Source: Methylobacterium sp. J-078
GTDB lineage: Bacteria; Pseudomonadota; Alphaproteobacteria; Rhizobiales; Beijerinckiaceae
Assembly (NCBI RefSeq): GCF_022829285.1
Contig: NZ_JAKSYI010000112.1
Coordinates: 106,424 to 170,423 of the forward strand
Reading direction: 5' to 3'
Length of the DNA stretch: 64,000 nucleotides
Below the pieces are notes generated by a model that worked only from the letters and a program-made list of their open reading frames with translations, had not been told where the DNA came from and ran no database searches. Below are positions 1 to 7,791 of this stretch, one piece after another; position 1 is the stretch's first letter, and each line of letters opens with the position of its first letter. The position numbers were made by a program, and so were the translations under genes.

Positions 1-253
1 CGCCGTAATGGGCGATGAAGTCCGAGAACAGCGCGTCCAGGCGCTCGGTCGACAGCGGCTCGCCGGCCGTGGTGAAGCCGCGCTGGATCAGGGCCTTGGC
101 ACCCGCCCCGATCATGTCCCGGGCTTGTTCCAGGGGCAGCGTCTGGAGCCCCTCGCGGCGCAGGATCACGTTCAGGGTACCGATGAGGTCGCCTGCGGTC
201 TCGGCCAGGGTTCCGTCGAGGTCGAACACGGCGATGGGCGGTCGGGCGGTCAT
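1..253 (-). CDS. gph: Phosphoglycolate phosphatase (HAD family), 3' part cut by window edge
   Basis: The first 84 codons of a HAD-superfamily phosphatase are visible; the rest lies beyond position 1. The start ATG is at 253. The protein begins MTARPPIAVFDLDGTLAET, so the HAD motif I DxDGT is at residues 11-15, with the nucleophilic and acid/base aspartates D11 and D13. The cap-domain stretch that follows (GDLIGTLN, then an MIGAGAKALIQRG segment) fits the Gph subgroup, which dephosphorylates 2-phosphoglycolate from DNA repair or photorespiration-type reactions. Another HAD phosphatase with a similar N-terminus cannot be excluded because the catalytic lysine and motif III are outside the window. 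It is divergent from gcrA. Confidence 0.75.
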   Translation of the reverse strand, partial: MTARPPIAVFDLDGTLAETAGDLIGTLNVILRREGLQTLPLEQARDMIGAGAKALIQRGFTTAGEPLSTERLDALFSDFIAHYG

Positions 254-554
254 GGGGTCTCGCGGTCAGGTCGGGGGCGGGTTCGCCCGGCTCTAGACCA
301 TACCGCCCGATCCGGCGAGGCGTGCCGGCTGCCGCCGGCCGATCCTTTGCCGGTGGACAGGCCCCGCGTCGGCCGCACGTGCCGGTCGGGGCACACTTGC
401 CTCCGCGTCACGGCCTCCTGTACGGTTTGCCCGTCGACGGCCGGGGGGTCGGTTCGGCCATCATCCGAAAGTTCCCGCCGTGTCGGCACGGCGCCCGCGC
501 CCCGAGGGGAGCGGCGACGCGGAACGGTCGGATGCGACGATTTCGGAGGGGGCG
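254..554. other. Intergenic region between gph and gcrA
   Basis: About 300 GC-rich bases separate two divergently transcribed genes, so promoters for both should lie here. Open frames exist on both strands, but none has a convincing ribosome binding site or protein-like composition. I see no hairpin terminator, repeat or GANTC site. Confidence 0.5.
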
Positions 555-1052
555 ATGGTGGATACGGTCCCGAGTTGGTCGGACGAGCGCGTCGACCATC
601 TGCGCAGGCTGTGGGAGGAGGGCCTGAGCGCCAGCCAGATCGCCACGCAGCTCGGCGGGGTCACCCGCAACGCGGTCATCGGCAAGATCCACCGCCTCGG
701 CCTCTCGGGCCGGGTCAAGTCGGCCGAGATGGCAGCCGGCATGCCGCGCCCGAATTCCAACGACGCCGCGACGGACGCCGAGGACGCGATCCCGATGGGC
801 GAGATGCCGATCGCGGCCCTCTCGGCGTCGACGGTCGCCCCGGTGGCGCTCTCGATCACCCGCCGCGTGACGATCATGGACCTGCGCGAATCCATGTGCC
901 GCTGGCCGATCGGCGATCCGACGGCGCCGGACTTCCACTATTGCGGCGACCGGTCGATCACCGGCCTGCCCTACTGCACCACGCACGCGCAGATCGCCTA
1001 TCAGCCGGCCGCCGAGCGCAAGCGCGACCGCCGCATCGGCGGATTCCGCTGA
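555..1052 (+). CDS. gcrA: GcrA cell cycle regulator
   Basis: This 165-residue protein is a GcrA-family transcription factor, which works with sigma-70 RNA polymerase at promoters carrying the GANTC sites methylated by CcrM. The N-terminus (WSDERVDHLRRLWEEGLSA, then SQIATQLGGVTRNAVIGKI) is the diagnostic helix-turn-helix. The C-terminus has the cysteine-containing sigma-interacting block CRWPIGDPTAPDFHYCG. I chose the ATG at 555, behind GGAGGGGGCG, because GcrA proteins begin just before the WSDERV motif; an in-frame ATG at 480 would add 25 residues without family similarity. In Caulobacter GcrA drives S-phase and division genes, and a division cluster lies a few kb downstream. Confidence 0.95.
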   Translation: MVDTVPSWSDERVDHLRRLWEEGLSASQIATQLGGVTRNAVIGKIHRLGLSGRVKSAEMAAGMPRPNSNDAATDAEDAIPMGEMPIAALSASTVAPVALSITRRVTIMDLRESMCRWPIGDPTAPDFHYCGDRSITGLPYCTTHAQIAYQPAAERKRDRRIGGFR

Positions 1053-1142
1053 TCCCGCATCGCGGGCGGATGGCACGGTTTCGCCACGTCGCGCGTTGGT
1101 TTCCATCGCCGGTTCCCGACCGGCGCGGGAAGGTGATCAACC

Positions 1143-1385
1143 GTGACGGAGACATCGAGCACCACCGACGAGGCAGAGGCTGCCTTCCTCGACCTCCACG
1201 CGCAGCGTGAGGATCTCGAGCGGCAATTGTCCATGGCGCGGATGCGCCAGCAGTTCGGCACCGGCCAGGACGATGTCGAGCGCGCCGGCAGCGAGGAGAA
1301 GACGCTCCTGCTCAGCCTGGACCGGGTCCTGACGCAGATCCGGGCGGCGGAGTACAGGCGCCGGCCGAACTCGCGTCGCTGGTAG
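1143..1385 (+). CDS. Small hypothetical coiled-coil-like protein
   Basis: This gene encodes 80 residues of unknown function. The sequence is acidic at the N-terminus and mostly helical in character, with heptad-like spacing of leucines (FLDLHAQREDLERQLSMARM), so a short coiled coil is plausible. There is no signal peptide or membrane segment. An AAGGTGATCAACCGTG region precedes the start and gives a modest ribosome binding site. It lies between gcrA and a convergent NepR-like gene that starts its stop codon only 5 bp away. I do not recognise the family. Confidence 0.6.
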   Translation: MTETSSTTDEAEAAFLDLHAQREDLERQLSMARMRQQFGTGQDDVERAGSEEKTLLLSLDRVLTQIRAAEYRRRPNSRRW

Positions 1386-1390
1386 GCGGG

Positions 1391-1600
1391 TCAGTCCATC
1401 CGGCGCCGGTCGCGCTCCTTGTGCCGAAGGCGCAGGAGCAGGTCGATCTGGCTGTCCGGGATCGGCTGGGTGTCGCAGGTTTCTTCGTAGATCGAGCGCA
1501 GGGCCGTCCCGAGCCGGTAGCGCGTGTCGTCGGGCAGGTTCGGTTGGCACGCATTCTCGAGCGCGGCCTCCCTCTCGCCGTCGCAAATCCTCTGGTCCAA
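1391..1600 (-). CDS. NepR-like anti-sigma factor paralogue
   Basis: The 69-residue product carries the NepR core pattern seen in the anti-sigma factor of the general stress response: R-x-LG-x2-LR-x-IY-x-E, followed by QPIPD and LLLRL. The same pattern occurs in the NepR at 43530-43778 (IGRNLRLLYAEVLNQPLPD). This copy has a one-residue insertion before QPIPD and no acidic N-terminal tail. NepR binds the sigma factor EcfG until phosphorylated PhyR titrates it. A paralogue here could hold a second ECF sigma factor or tune the response. The family call is by eye from the motif; the role is inference. A perfect TTAA-N7-TTAA site lies 84 bp upstream. Confidence 0.7.
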   Translation of the reverse strand: MDQRICDGEREAALENACQPNLPDDTRYRLGTALRSIYEETCDTQPIPDSQIDLLLRLRHKERDRRRMD

Positions 1601-1683
1601 CGTCTCAGTCCCTCGTTCGAGCGATCCAACGCCGGCGCCGAATCGGAGCGCACTCGCCGTTTATCGAGTGTCACCGAACGTGG

Positions 1684-1698
1684 TTAAGGAAGGGTTAA
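1684..1698. promoter_or_regulatory. Candidate CtrA-binding site TTAA-N7-TTAA
   Basis: TTAAGGAAGGGTTAA is an exact match to the CtrA full-site consensus of alphaproteobacteria. It sits in the gap between the stop of recN (1720) and the start of the NepR-like gene (1600), so it most likely belongs to the promoter of the latter. Binding is inferred from the consensus only. Confidence 0.45.
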
Positions 1699-1719
1699 AG
1701 TCAGGTTGACGGCACGCGT

Positions 1720-3387
1720 TCAGGCGTCGGCCGCCTGGAGCAGGCGCGCGGCGGCGGCCCGCGCCTCGTCCGTGACCGTGGCACCGGCCAGCATCCGGGC
1801 GATCTCCTCGCGCCGGGCCGGGGCCTCGAGGGAGGCGACCCGGGTTGCGACCCGGTCGCTGCCCTTGACCGGGTCCTTGGCGATGAGGAAGTGCGTCACC
1901 GCGCGCGCCGCCACCTGGGGCGCGTGGGTCACCGCCACCACCTGGACGCGGGTCGACAGGCGTCCGAGGCGGGCGCCGATTGCATCCGCAACCGCGCCGC
2001 CGACGCCGGTGTCGATCTCGTCGAAGATCAGGGTCGGGGCCGAGCCCTTGTCGGCCAGCACCACCTTGAGGGCGAGCATGAAGCGGGAGAGCTCGCCACC
2101 GGAGGCGACCTTCATCATCGGGCCCGGCCGGGTCCCCGGATTGGTCTGGGCCCAGAACTCGACCCGGTCCATGCCGGCGGGATCGCGGGATTCCGGATCG
2201 GTGGCGATCTCGGTGATGAAGCGGGCGCGCTCCAGCTTGAGCGGAGGCAGTTCCGCCTTCACCGCCGCGTCGAGGGCCTTGGCCGCACGCCTGCGCCCCT
2301 CCGTCAGCCGGGTGGCGGCCTTGGCATAGGCGGCCTCCGCCTCGGCCAGGGTCTGTTCCAGGCCCGCCATGGCCTCCTCGCCCGCGTCGATGGCGGCCAC
2401 ATCCGCCGCGTAGCGCTCACGCAGGGCGGCCAGATCGTCGACCGGAACCTGGTACTTGCGCGAGGCGGCGCGGAGCGCGAACAGCCGCTCTTCCACCCGC
2501 TCCAGTTCGCGCGGATCGAACTCCGCCTCGCGCAGGGCGACGTCGAGGATGGTGTGGGCCTCGTCGAGGGCGGTCAGGGCGGTGTCAAGGGCGGCGACGC
2601 AGGGCTCGACCAGGGCGGGCAGTTGCGCGGACCGCCGCTCCAGCTTGCGCAGGGCCGAGGAGAGGTGGGACACGATGGCGCCGCCGGAGGCCTCGATGGC
2701 CTCGTTGAGTTCGCGCGCGACCTTCTCGCTCTGCTGCATCACCGTGCGGCGCTCGGCCAGGGTGGTCTCCTCGCTCGCCTCGGGCGCCAGAATCTCCAGT
2801 TCGGCGACCGCGTGGCGCAGGAAATCGGCTTCCTTAGCGGCAGCCTCCACGCGGGCGCGGTGCTCCGACAGGGCGCTGCGCGCAGCCTTCACCCGCCGGG
2901 CCGCCGCCGTCACCTGTCCGAGCGGCCCTTGCAAGCCGCCGAAGGCGTCGAGGATGGCGCGGTGAGTGGTGGGATCGGCAAGCGCCCGGTCGTCGTGCTG
3001 CCCGTGGATCTCCACGAGGGCCGCGCCGATGGCCCGCAGGACCTGCACGCCCACGGCCTGGTCGTTGACGAAGGCGCGGGTGCGCCCGTCGGCCATCTGC
3101 ACGCGGCGCAGGATGAGGTCGCCCTCGGTATCGATCTCGGCCTCGGCCGCGAGCGCCCGCGCCGCATGGTCGAGGGGCACGTCGAACACGGCGGTGACGG
3201 CGCCCTGCCCTTCCCCGTGGCGCACGAGGCGGCCGTCGCCGCGCCCGCCCAGCGCCAGGGCGAAAGCATCGAGCAGGATCGATTTGCCCGCGCCCGTCTC
3301 GCCGGTCAGGACGCTGAGTCCATCGCGAAAATTCAGGACGAGCTTGTCGATGAGAACGATGTCGCGGATCGCGAGCTGGCTCAGCAT
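1720..3387 (-). CDS. recN: DNA repair protein RecN
   Basis: RecN is an SMC-like ATPase that helps repair double-strand breaks. The 555-residue length is normal for the family. Walker A GETGAGKS lies at residues 29-36, the ABC signature is SGGELSR, and Walker B is LIFDEIDTGVGG near the C-terminus. The region between is rich in Ala, Glu and Arg and predicted to be coiled coil. The ATG at 3387 gives the expected N-terminus MLSQLAIRDIVLID. The gene lies downstream of bamD on the same strand, as commonly found in Hyphomicrobiales. Confidence 0.97.
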   Translation of the reverse strand: MLSQLAIRDIVLIDKLVLNFRDGLSVLTGETGAGKSILLDAFALALGGRGDGRLVRHGEGQGAVTAVFDVPLDHAARALAAEAEIDTEGDLILRRVQMADGRTRAFVNDQAVGVQVLRAIGAALVEIHGQHDDRALADPTTHRAILDAFGGLQGPLGQVTAAARRVKAARSALSEHRARVEAAAKEADFLRHAVAELEILAPEASEETTLAERRTVMQQSEKVARELNEAIEASGGAIVSHLSSALRKLERRSAQLPALVEPCVAALDTALTALDEAHTILDVALREAEFDPRELERVEERLFALRAASRKYQVPVDDLAALRERYAADVAAIDAGEEAMAGLEQTLAEAEAAYAKAATRLTEGRRRAAKALDAAVKAELPPLKLERARFITEIATDPESRDPAGMDRVEFWAQTNPGTRPGPMMKVASGGELSRFMLALKVVLADKGSAPTLIFDEIDTGVGGAVADAIGARLGRLSTRVQVVAVTHAPQVAARAVTHFLIAKDPVKGSDRVATRVASLEAPARREEIARMLAGATVTDEARAAAARLLQAADA

Positions 3388-3518
3388 GCCGCGTCTGGGG
3401 TCCCGTTGTGAACGCTGGCGCCGTGTTTACGGCGAAGTGCCGCCGGCTTCACGCAAAAAGATGCCGCCCCCCTCGGGGAGCGGCAAAGCGGCACTCGACG
3501 GGCGTGGAATGTGGAGAC

Positions 3519-4397
3519 CTACTGGGCCTCGGCGGTGCGCCCGATGACGCCGCGATAGACCTTGCTGAGCCAGGAGGTCTTCTCCTCGCGCGGCTCCAGG
3601 CCACCGTTCTGCAGGAGCGCGTGGGCGTCCTTGTACCAGGGGCTGTCGGGGAAGTTGTGGCCGAGCACGGCGGCGGCGGTCTGCGCCTCCTGGGTCAGGC
3701 CCAGCGCCATGTAGGCCTCGGTCAGACGCTCCAGAGCCTCCTCGGCGTGGCGGGTCGTCTGGTACTTGCTGACCACGTCGCGGAACCGGTTGATCGCGGC
3801 GGGGAAGTTGCGGCGCTCGAGGTAGAAGCGCCCGACCTCCATCTCCTTGCCGGCGAGCTGGTCGCGGGTGATCTGGATCTTGGCCTTGGCGTCGGCGGCG
3901 TATTCAGAGGTCGGATACTTCTGGACGAGCTCCTGCAGGCCGGCGAGCGCCTTCTCGGAGCGGTCCTGGTCGCGGGTCACGTCCGGGATCTGCTTATAGT
4001 GCGACATCGCCATGAGGTACTGGGCGTAGGCCGCGTCCTTGCTCGCCGGGTGGCGCTGCAGGTAGCGCTTCGAGGCGTTGATCGCGTCGTCGTACTTCGC
4101 GCCCTCGTAGTTCGAGTAGGCGGTCATCAGGAGCGCTTTGCGCGACCAGTCGGAGTAGCTGTAGGCCTTGTCGAGTTCGCCGAACTTCTTCGAGGCGCCC
4201 TCGTAGTCCTTGTCTTCCATGCGCGCCAGGCCCTCGCTGTAGAGCTTGTCGGCGGGAACGTCCGGGATGACCTCGGGCTTGTACTTCTCGGCGAAGGGAT
4301 TGATCGAGTCGAGGGCGTCGCAGCCACCCAGGCCGAGGCCGCACAGGGTCACCAGCACGGCCGCCATCGCACCGCTCTTGGGTTGGTTCAGGCGCAT
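3519..4397 (-). CDS. bamD: Outer membrane assembly lipoprotein BamD
   Basis: This 292-residue lipoprotein is the essential BamD (ComL/YfiO) subunit of the beta-barrel assembly machine. The N-terminus has a hydrophobic segment ending in the lipobox LGLGGC, so Cys26 or so is the likely lipidated residue. The rest is tetratricopeptide repeats: KLYSEGLARMEDKDYEGASK, then RKALLMTAYSNYEGAKYDDA and YAQYLMAMSHYKQIPDVTRD. It lies between lpxC and recN in the same orientation. Both flanking genes on the lpxC side also concern outer membrane biogenesis. Confidence 0.95.
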   Translation of the reverse strand: MRLNQPKSGAMAAVLVTLCGLGLGGCDALDSINPFAEKYKPEVIPDVPADKLYSEGLARMEDKDYEGASKKFGELDKAYSYSDWSRKALLMTAYSNYEGAKYDDAINASKRYLQRHPASKDAAYAQYLMAMSHYKQIPDVTRDQDRSEKALAGLQELVQKYPTSEYAADAKAKIQITRDQLAGKEMEVGRFYLERRNFPAAINRFRDVVSKYQTTRHAEEALERLTEAYMALGLTQEAQTAAAVLGHNFPDSPWYKDAHALLQNGGLEPREEKTSWLSKVYRGVIGRTAEAQ

Positions 4398-4620
4398 TCC
4401 GGTCTTCCCCCAACAGACGGGCCTGTTCTCAGGCGCGCGTCGTCAAGCCATCACAGTCAGGTCGGTCGCGTGGCTGACGGCCTCATGCCACGATCCGGGT
4501 GCGTTGCACACCGGACGGACGTCCCGTTTCACGCTGGATTCACCGTGGCGGGCGATTTGGGCGCGAAAGCGGCGGGCGGGCCACGCCCTTAACAGAAAGG
4601 AGAGGTGTGTGTCGGTGGCG

Positions 4621-5568
4621 CTACAGATCGCCGACGAAGGCGGCGATGCCGAGGCTGGCGCCGAACTCGGTCAGGCTGGTCTCGCGGCGGGTGCTGGCGC
4701 TCTCGACGATGGCATAATTGGCGCGATCGGAGAACAGGGCCGTGAGGACGCCGACATTCATGCGGTGGCCGCCGCAATAGGAGCGGTAGCCGCCCTGGAG
4801 CGGCAGGCCCGCGAGGGCGAGGTCACCCACCGCGTCGAGGAACTTGTGCCGGACGAACTCGTCGGCGTAGCGCAGGCCCTCGGGGTTGACGACCGCGGTC
4901 TCGCCGACCGCGACAGTGTTCTCGAGGGACGCGCCGAGGGCGAAGCCCGCCTTCCAGTAGCGCTCCACGTCGCGCATCATGCCGAAGGTGCGGGCGCCGG
5001 CGATCTCGCGGCGGTAGGCGGCGGGGGTGAGGTCCATCGCCTTGCGGCTGCGGCCGATCACCGGGTTCTCGAAATCGATCTCGACGTCGAGGCGGAAGCC
5101 CCGGTCGATGGGGCGGAGCTCGGCGAAGGCGCGGCCGACCTCGATGCGGACGGAGCGGAGCACCTTGATCCAGCGGCGGGGCGCGCCGCACGGCGCGATC
5201 CCGACGGCGTCGATGGCCTGTACGTAGGGAAGCGCGCTGCCGTCGAGGATCGGCATCTCGGGGCCGTCGATCTCGACGAGGACGTTGTCGATCCCCAGGC
5301 CGTAGAGCGCCGACATCAGGTGCTCGATGGTGGCGACCGCGCCGCTCTCGACGTCACCGATCACGGTGCAGAGCTCGGTGGCGGAGACGCAGGCGTGGTG
5401 GGCCTTGATCAGACGGTCGTTGCCGGTGGGCATTCCGGTGCGGAGGAACGCGATGCCGTGATTGGCGGGCGCCGGATGCAGCGTGATCTCGACCGGGTTT
5501 CCGGAATGGACGCCGATGCCGCTCAGGGTCGCGGGGGCTTTGAGAGTTGTCTGTTGGTTCGTTCGCAT
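4621..5568 (-). CDS. lpxC: UDP-3-O-acyl-N-acetylglucosamine deacetylase LpxC
   Basis: LpxC catalyses the committed, zinc-dependent deacetylation step of lipid A synthesis. The ATG at 5568 gives a 315-residue protein beginning MRTNQQTTLKAPATLSGIG, the usual LpxC N-terminus; an upstream frame extension to 5619 is not supported by the family. Zinc-ligand motifs are visible: EHLMSAL, HKFLDAVGD, and GGHRMN, which should correspond to the two His and Asp ligands plus the catalytic His. It lies downstream of ftsZ, its classical position at the end of the division and cell-wall cluster. Confidence 0.97.
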   Translation of the reverse strand: MRTNQQTTLKAPATLSGIGVHSGNPVEITLHPAPANHGIAFLRTGMPTGNDRLIKAHHACVSATELCTVIGDVESGAVATIEHLMSALYGLGIDNVLVEIDGPEMPILDGSALPYVQAIDAVGIAPCGAPRRWIKVLRSVRIEVGRAFAELRPIDRGFRLDVEIDFENPVIGRSRKAMDLTPAAYRREIAGARTFGMMRDVERYWKAGFALGASLENTVAVGETAVVNPEGLRYADEFVRHKFLDAVGDLALAGLPLQGGYRSYCGGHRMNVGVLTALFSDRANYAIVESASTRRETSLTEFGASLGIAAFVGDL

Positions 5569-5896
5569 TCCATAGCCCTCGGCCGTGATCGGGCGTGCCC
5601 ATCCCGTCGGGATAGGCATTCAGCCCCTGGCGATCCGTCCGCTGCTTGAAGCCCCTGCCGGCGCTTGACGGTCTGAAACCGCCGCGCCTGTCGTTCCAAA
5701 ATTCGTATAGCTGCGCCGCAAAGCGAGGCCAAATCACGGATTCTTACGTACTGTTACAGCCGCGGTTTCGTCAGGCGATTCCGAAAGCCTTTTGATAACA
5801 GTAGCTTGAGAACAAGCATGGCCCGGAGCCGTGGGGCTCCGGGCCTGTGACTGAAATACCTCAGCCGATGGGTCGTGGGGCGTCGGACGACCGGCT
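5569..5896. other. Intergenic region between ftsZ and lpxC
   Basis: This 328 bp gap must hold the 3' end signals of ftsZ and the promoter of lpxC, both on the minus strand. It contains the hairpin at 5821-5844 and two GANTC sites, GATTC at 5739-5743 and 5777-5781, about 170-215 bp upstream of the lpxC start. An AT-richer stretch around 5740-5815 is a plausible promoter area. No gene is seen. Confidence 0.5.
5821..5844 (-). terminator. Hairpin downstream of ftsZ
   Basis: GCCCGGAGCC and GGCTCCGGGC form a perfect 10-bp stem with a four-base loop, about 50 bp past the ftsZ stop codon. There is no run of T after it on the minus strand, so it may be an imperfect intrinsic terminator or an mRNA-stabilising hairpin. 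Confidence 0.5.
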
Positions 5897-7672
5897 TCAG
5901 TTGGCCTGGCGGCGCAGGAAGGCCGGGATTTCGAGCTGGTCGTCGTCCATCATCCGGGGCTGGGGCGCGACGCGGCCCTGGGGATCCAGGTTGCCCTGGG
6001 CCGGGCGATAGGCCGGCGGTGCCTGCACCGGCGCACGCCGGGGCGCTTCCACGGGGGCGGCGGCCTGGGGCATCGGGGCGGGGGCGCGCATCGGCGGAAG
6101 CGGTGCGGCCTCGGCCTCCTCACGGCGACCGCCGAACCCCACGGTGGCCAGGCGGCGCAGCAGGGTCATGCGCTTGGAATCCCCGGCCGGCTCGGCCGGC
6201 TGCTCCTCGCGGGCCCGGAGCTGGGCCTGGGCGGGAAGCGGCAGGTCCTGGATCTGCGGCATGCGGGGAGCGCGGGCGACGGCCACGGCCGGACGCGGCG
6301 GCACGAACGGACCGGCGGCCAGCTGCGGGGCGGGCTCGGGGGCGGCGACCGGGGCGGGCTCGTACGCCATGGCGGCGCGGGGCTGCGTCTGGGTCAGCAT
6401 CACCTCGTCGCGCATCACGGGCGCCTGCGGCAGGTCCACCCGCATCGGCTCGGGCGCGAAGGCGACCGGCTCCGGCGCGCGGGGCGCCTGCATCGGCGCC
6501 GGGGCCTGGACCGGAGCGGCCTGGACCGGTGCCGCAGCGGGAGCCGCCGGGGCGGCTACGGGCTGCTCCTGTCCGGCGGGGCGAAAGGTCGGCGCGGGCT
6601 GTGCCGCCCGCGCCCTCGCTTCCGCTCGCAGACGCTCGGCGACCTCGGCGATGCGCTGCTCGGTCTGCACGATGTCGGGGTTGTTCTGGGAGTTGGCGGC
6701 GATCAGGGCCGGCTCGATGCCGGTGGCGACCACCGAGACGCGGATGATGCCGTCGAGGCTCTCGTCGAAGGTGGCGCCGAGGATGATGTTGGCCTCGGAA
6801 TCGACCTCCTCGCGGATGCGGGTGGCGGCCTCGTCGAGCTCATACAGGGTCAGGTCGTTGCCGCCGGTGATCGAGATCAGCAGCCCGCGCGCGCCCTTCA
6901 TCGAGACTTCGTCGAGGAGCGGGTTGGCGATGGCCGCTTCCGCCGCCCGGTTGGCGCGGTTCTCGCCCGAGGCCTCGCCGGTGCCCATCATGGCCTTGCC
7001 CATGCCGCGCATGATGGCGCGCACGTCGGCGAAGTCGAGGTTGATCAGGCCTTCCTTGACCATCAGGTCGGTGATGCAGGCGACGCCCGAGTAGAGCACC
7101 TGGTCGGCCATCGCGAAGGCGTCGGCGAAGGTGGTCTTCTCATTGGCGACCCGGAACAGGTTCTGGTTCGGGATCACGATGAGGGTGTCGACGGCGGCCT
7201 GGAGCTCCTGGATGCCGGCCTCGGCCGTGCGCATCCGGCGCATGCCCTCGAACTGGAACGGCTTCGTCACGACGCCGACGGTGAGGATGCCCATGTCACG
7301 CGCCGCGCGGGCGATGACCGGGGCCGCGCCCGTGCCGGTGCCGCCGCCCATGCCGGCGGTGATGAAGCACATGTGGGCGCCCGAGAGCTGGTCGCGGATC
7401 TCGTCGATGACCTCGTCGGCCGCGGCCGAGCCGACCTCGGGGTGCGAACCGGCGCCGAGCCCCTGCGTCACGCTGAGACCCATCTGGATCACGCGCTCGG
7501 CCTTGGACGAGGTGAGCGCCTGGGCATCGGTGTTGGCGACCACGAACTCGCAGCCCAGAAGGCCCGACTCGATCATGTTGTTCACGGCGTTGCCGCCGGC
7601 TCCGCCGACACCGAAGACGGTGATGCGGGGCTTCAGTTCCCGGATATCCGGCGCCTGCAGACTGATGGCCAT
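5897..7672 (-). CDS. ftsZ: Cell division GTPase FtsZ with long C-terminal linker
   Basis: FtsZ forms the cytokinetic Z ring. The start at 7672 gives MAISLQAPDIRELKPRITVF, followed by the GGAGGNAVNNMI nucleotide-binding loop; a GTG at 7759 opens a longer frame but adds non-family sequence. The tubulin signature GGGTGTG is present. At 591 residues it is much longer than enterobacterial FtsZ because a Pro/Ala/Gln-rich linker of roughly 240 residues precedes the conserved C-terminal peptide, here LEIPAFLRRQAN, which contacts FtsA. Such long linkers are usual in Hyphomicrobiales. A GATTC (GANTC) site lies at 7733-7737, 61 bp upstream, which could place ftsZ under GcrA/CcrM control. Confidence 0.98.
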   Translation of the reverse strand: MAISLQAPDIRELKPRITVFGVGGAGGNAVNNMIESGLLGCEFVVANTDAQALTSSKAERVIQMGLSVTQGLGAGSHPEVGSAAADEVIDEIRDQLSGAHMCFITAGMGGGTGTGAAPVIARAARDMGILTVGVVTKPFQFEGMRRMRTAEAGIQELQAAVDTLIVIPNQNLFRVANEKTTFADAFAMADQVLYSGVACITDLMVKEGLINLDFADVRAIMRGMGKAMMGTGEASGENRANRAAEAAIANPLLDEVSMKGARGLLISITGGNDLTLYELDEAATRIREEVDSEANIILGATFDESLDGIIRVSVVATGIEPALIAANSQNNPDIVQTEQRIAEVAERLRAEARARAAQPAPTFRPAGQEQPVAAPAAPAAAPVQAAPVQAPAPMQAPRAPEPVAFAPEPMRVDLPQAPVMRDEVMLTQTQPRAAMAYEPAPVAAPEPAPQLAAGPFVPPRPAVAVARAPRMPQIQDLPLPAQAQLRAREEQPAEPAGDSKRMTLLRRLATVGFGGRREEAEAAPLPPMRAPAPMPQAAAPVEAPRRAPVQAPPAYRPAQGNLDPQGRVAPQPRMMDDDQLEIPAFLRRQAN

Positions 7673-7791
7673 GGTGTCGAGCCTCTCGTGCCTTTCACGT
7701 TTCATTTGACGCCTCGGGTTGAGGGAGGCGCCGATTCTCGTCTGGCCGTCCACGCCCACCCCGCGGGGTTTGGGGCGTGCCGGCGGTCGTC

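Noticed and set aside
8..1210. A 400-codon plus-strand open frame over gph and gcrA
   Set aside because: It runs through the antisense of gph and an alternative frame of gcrA, has no ribosome site, and its residue use is the Arg/Gly/Pro-rich pattern of GC-rich noise.
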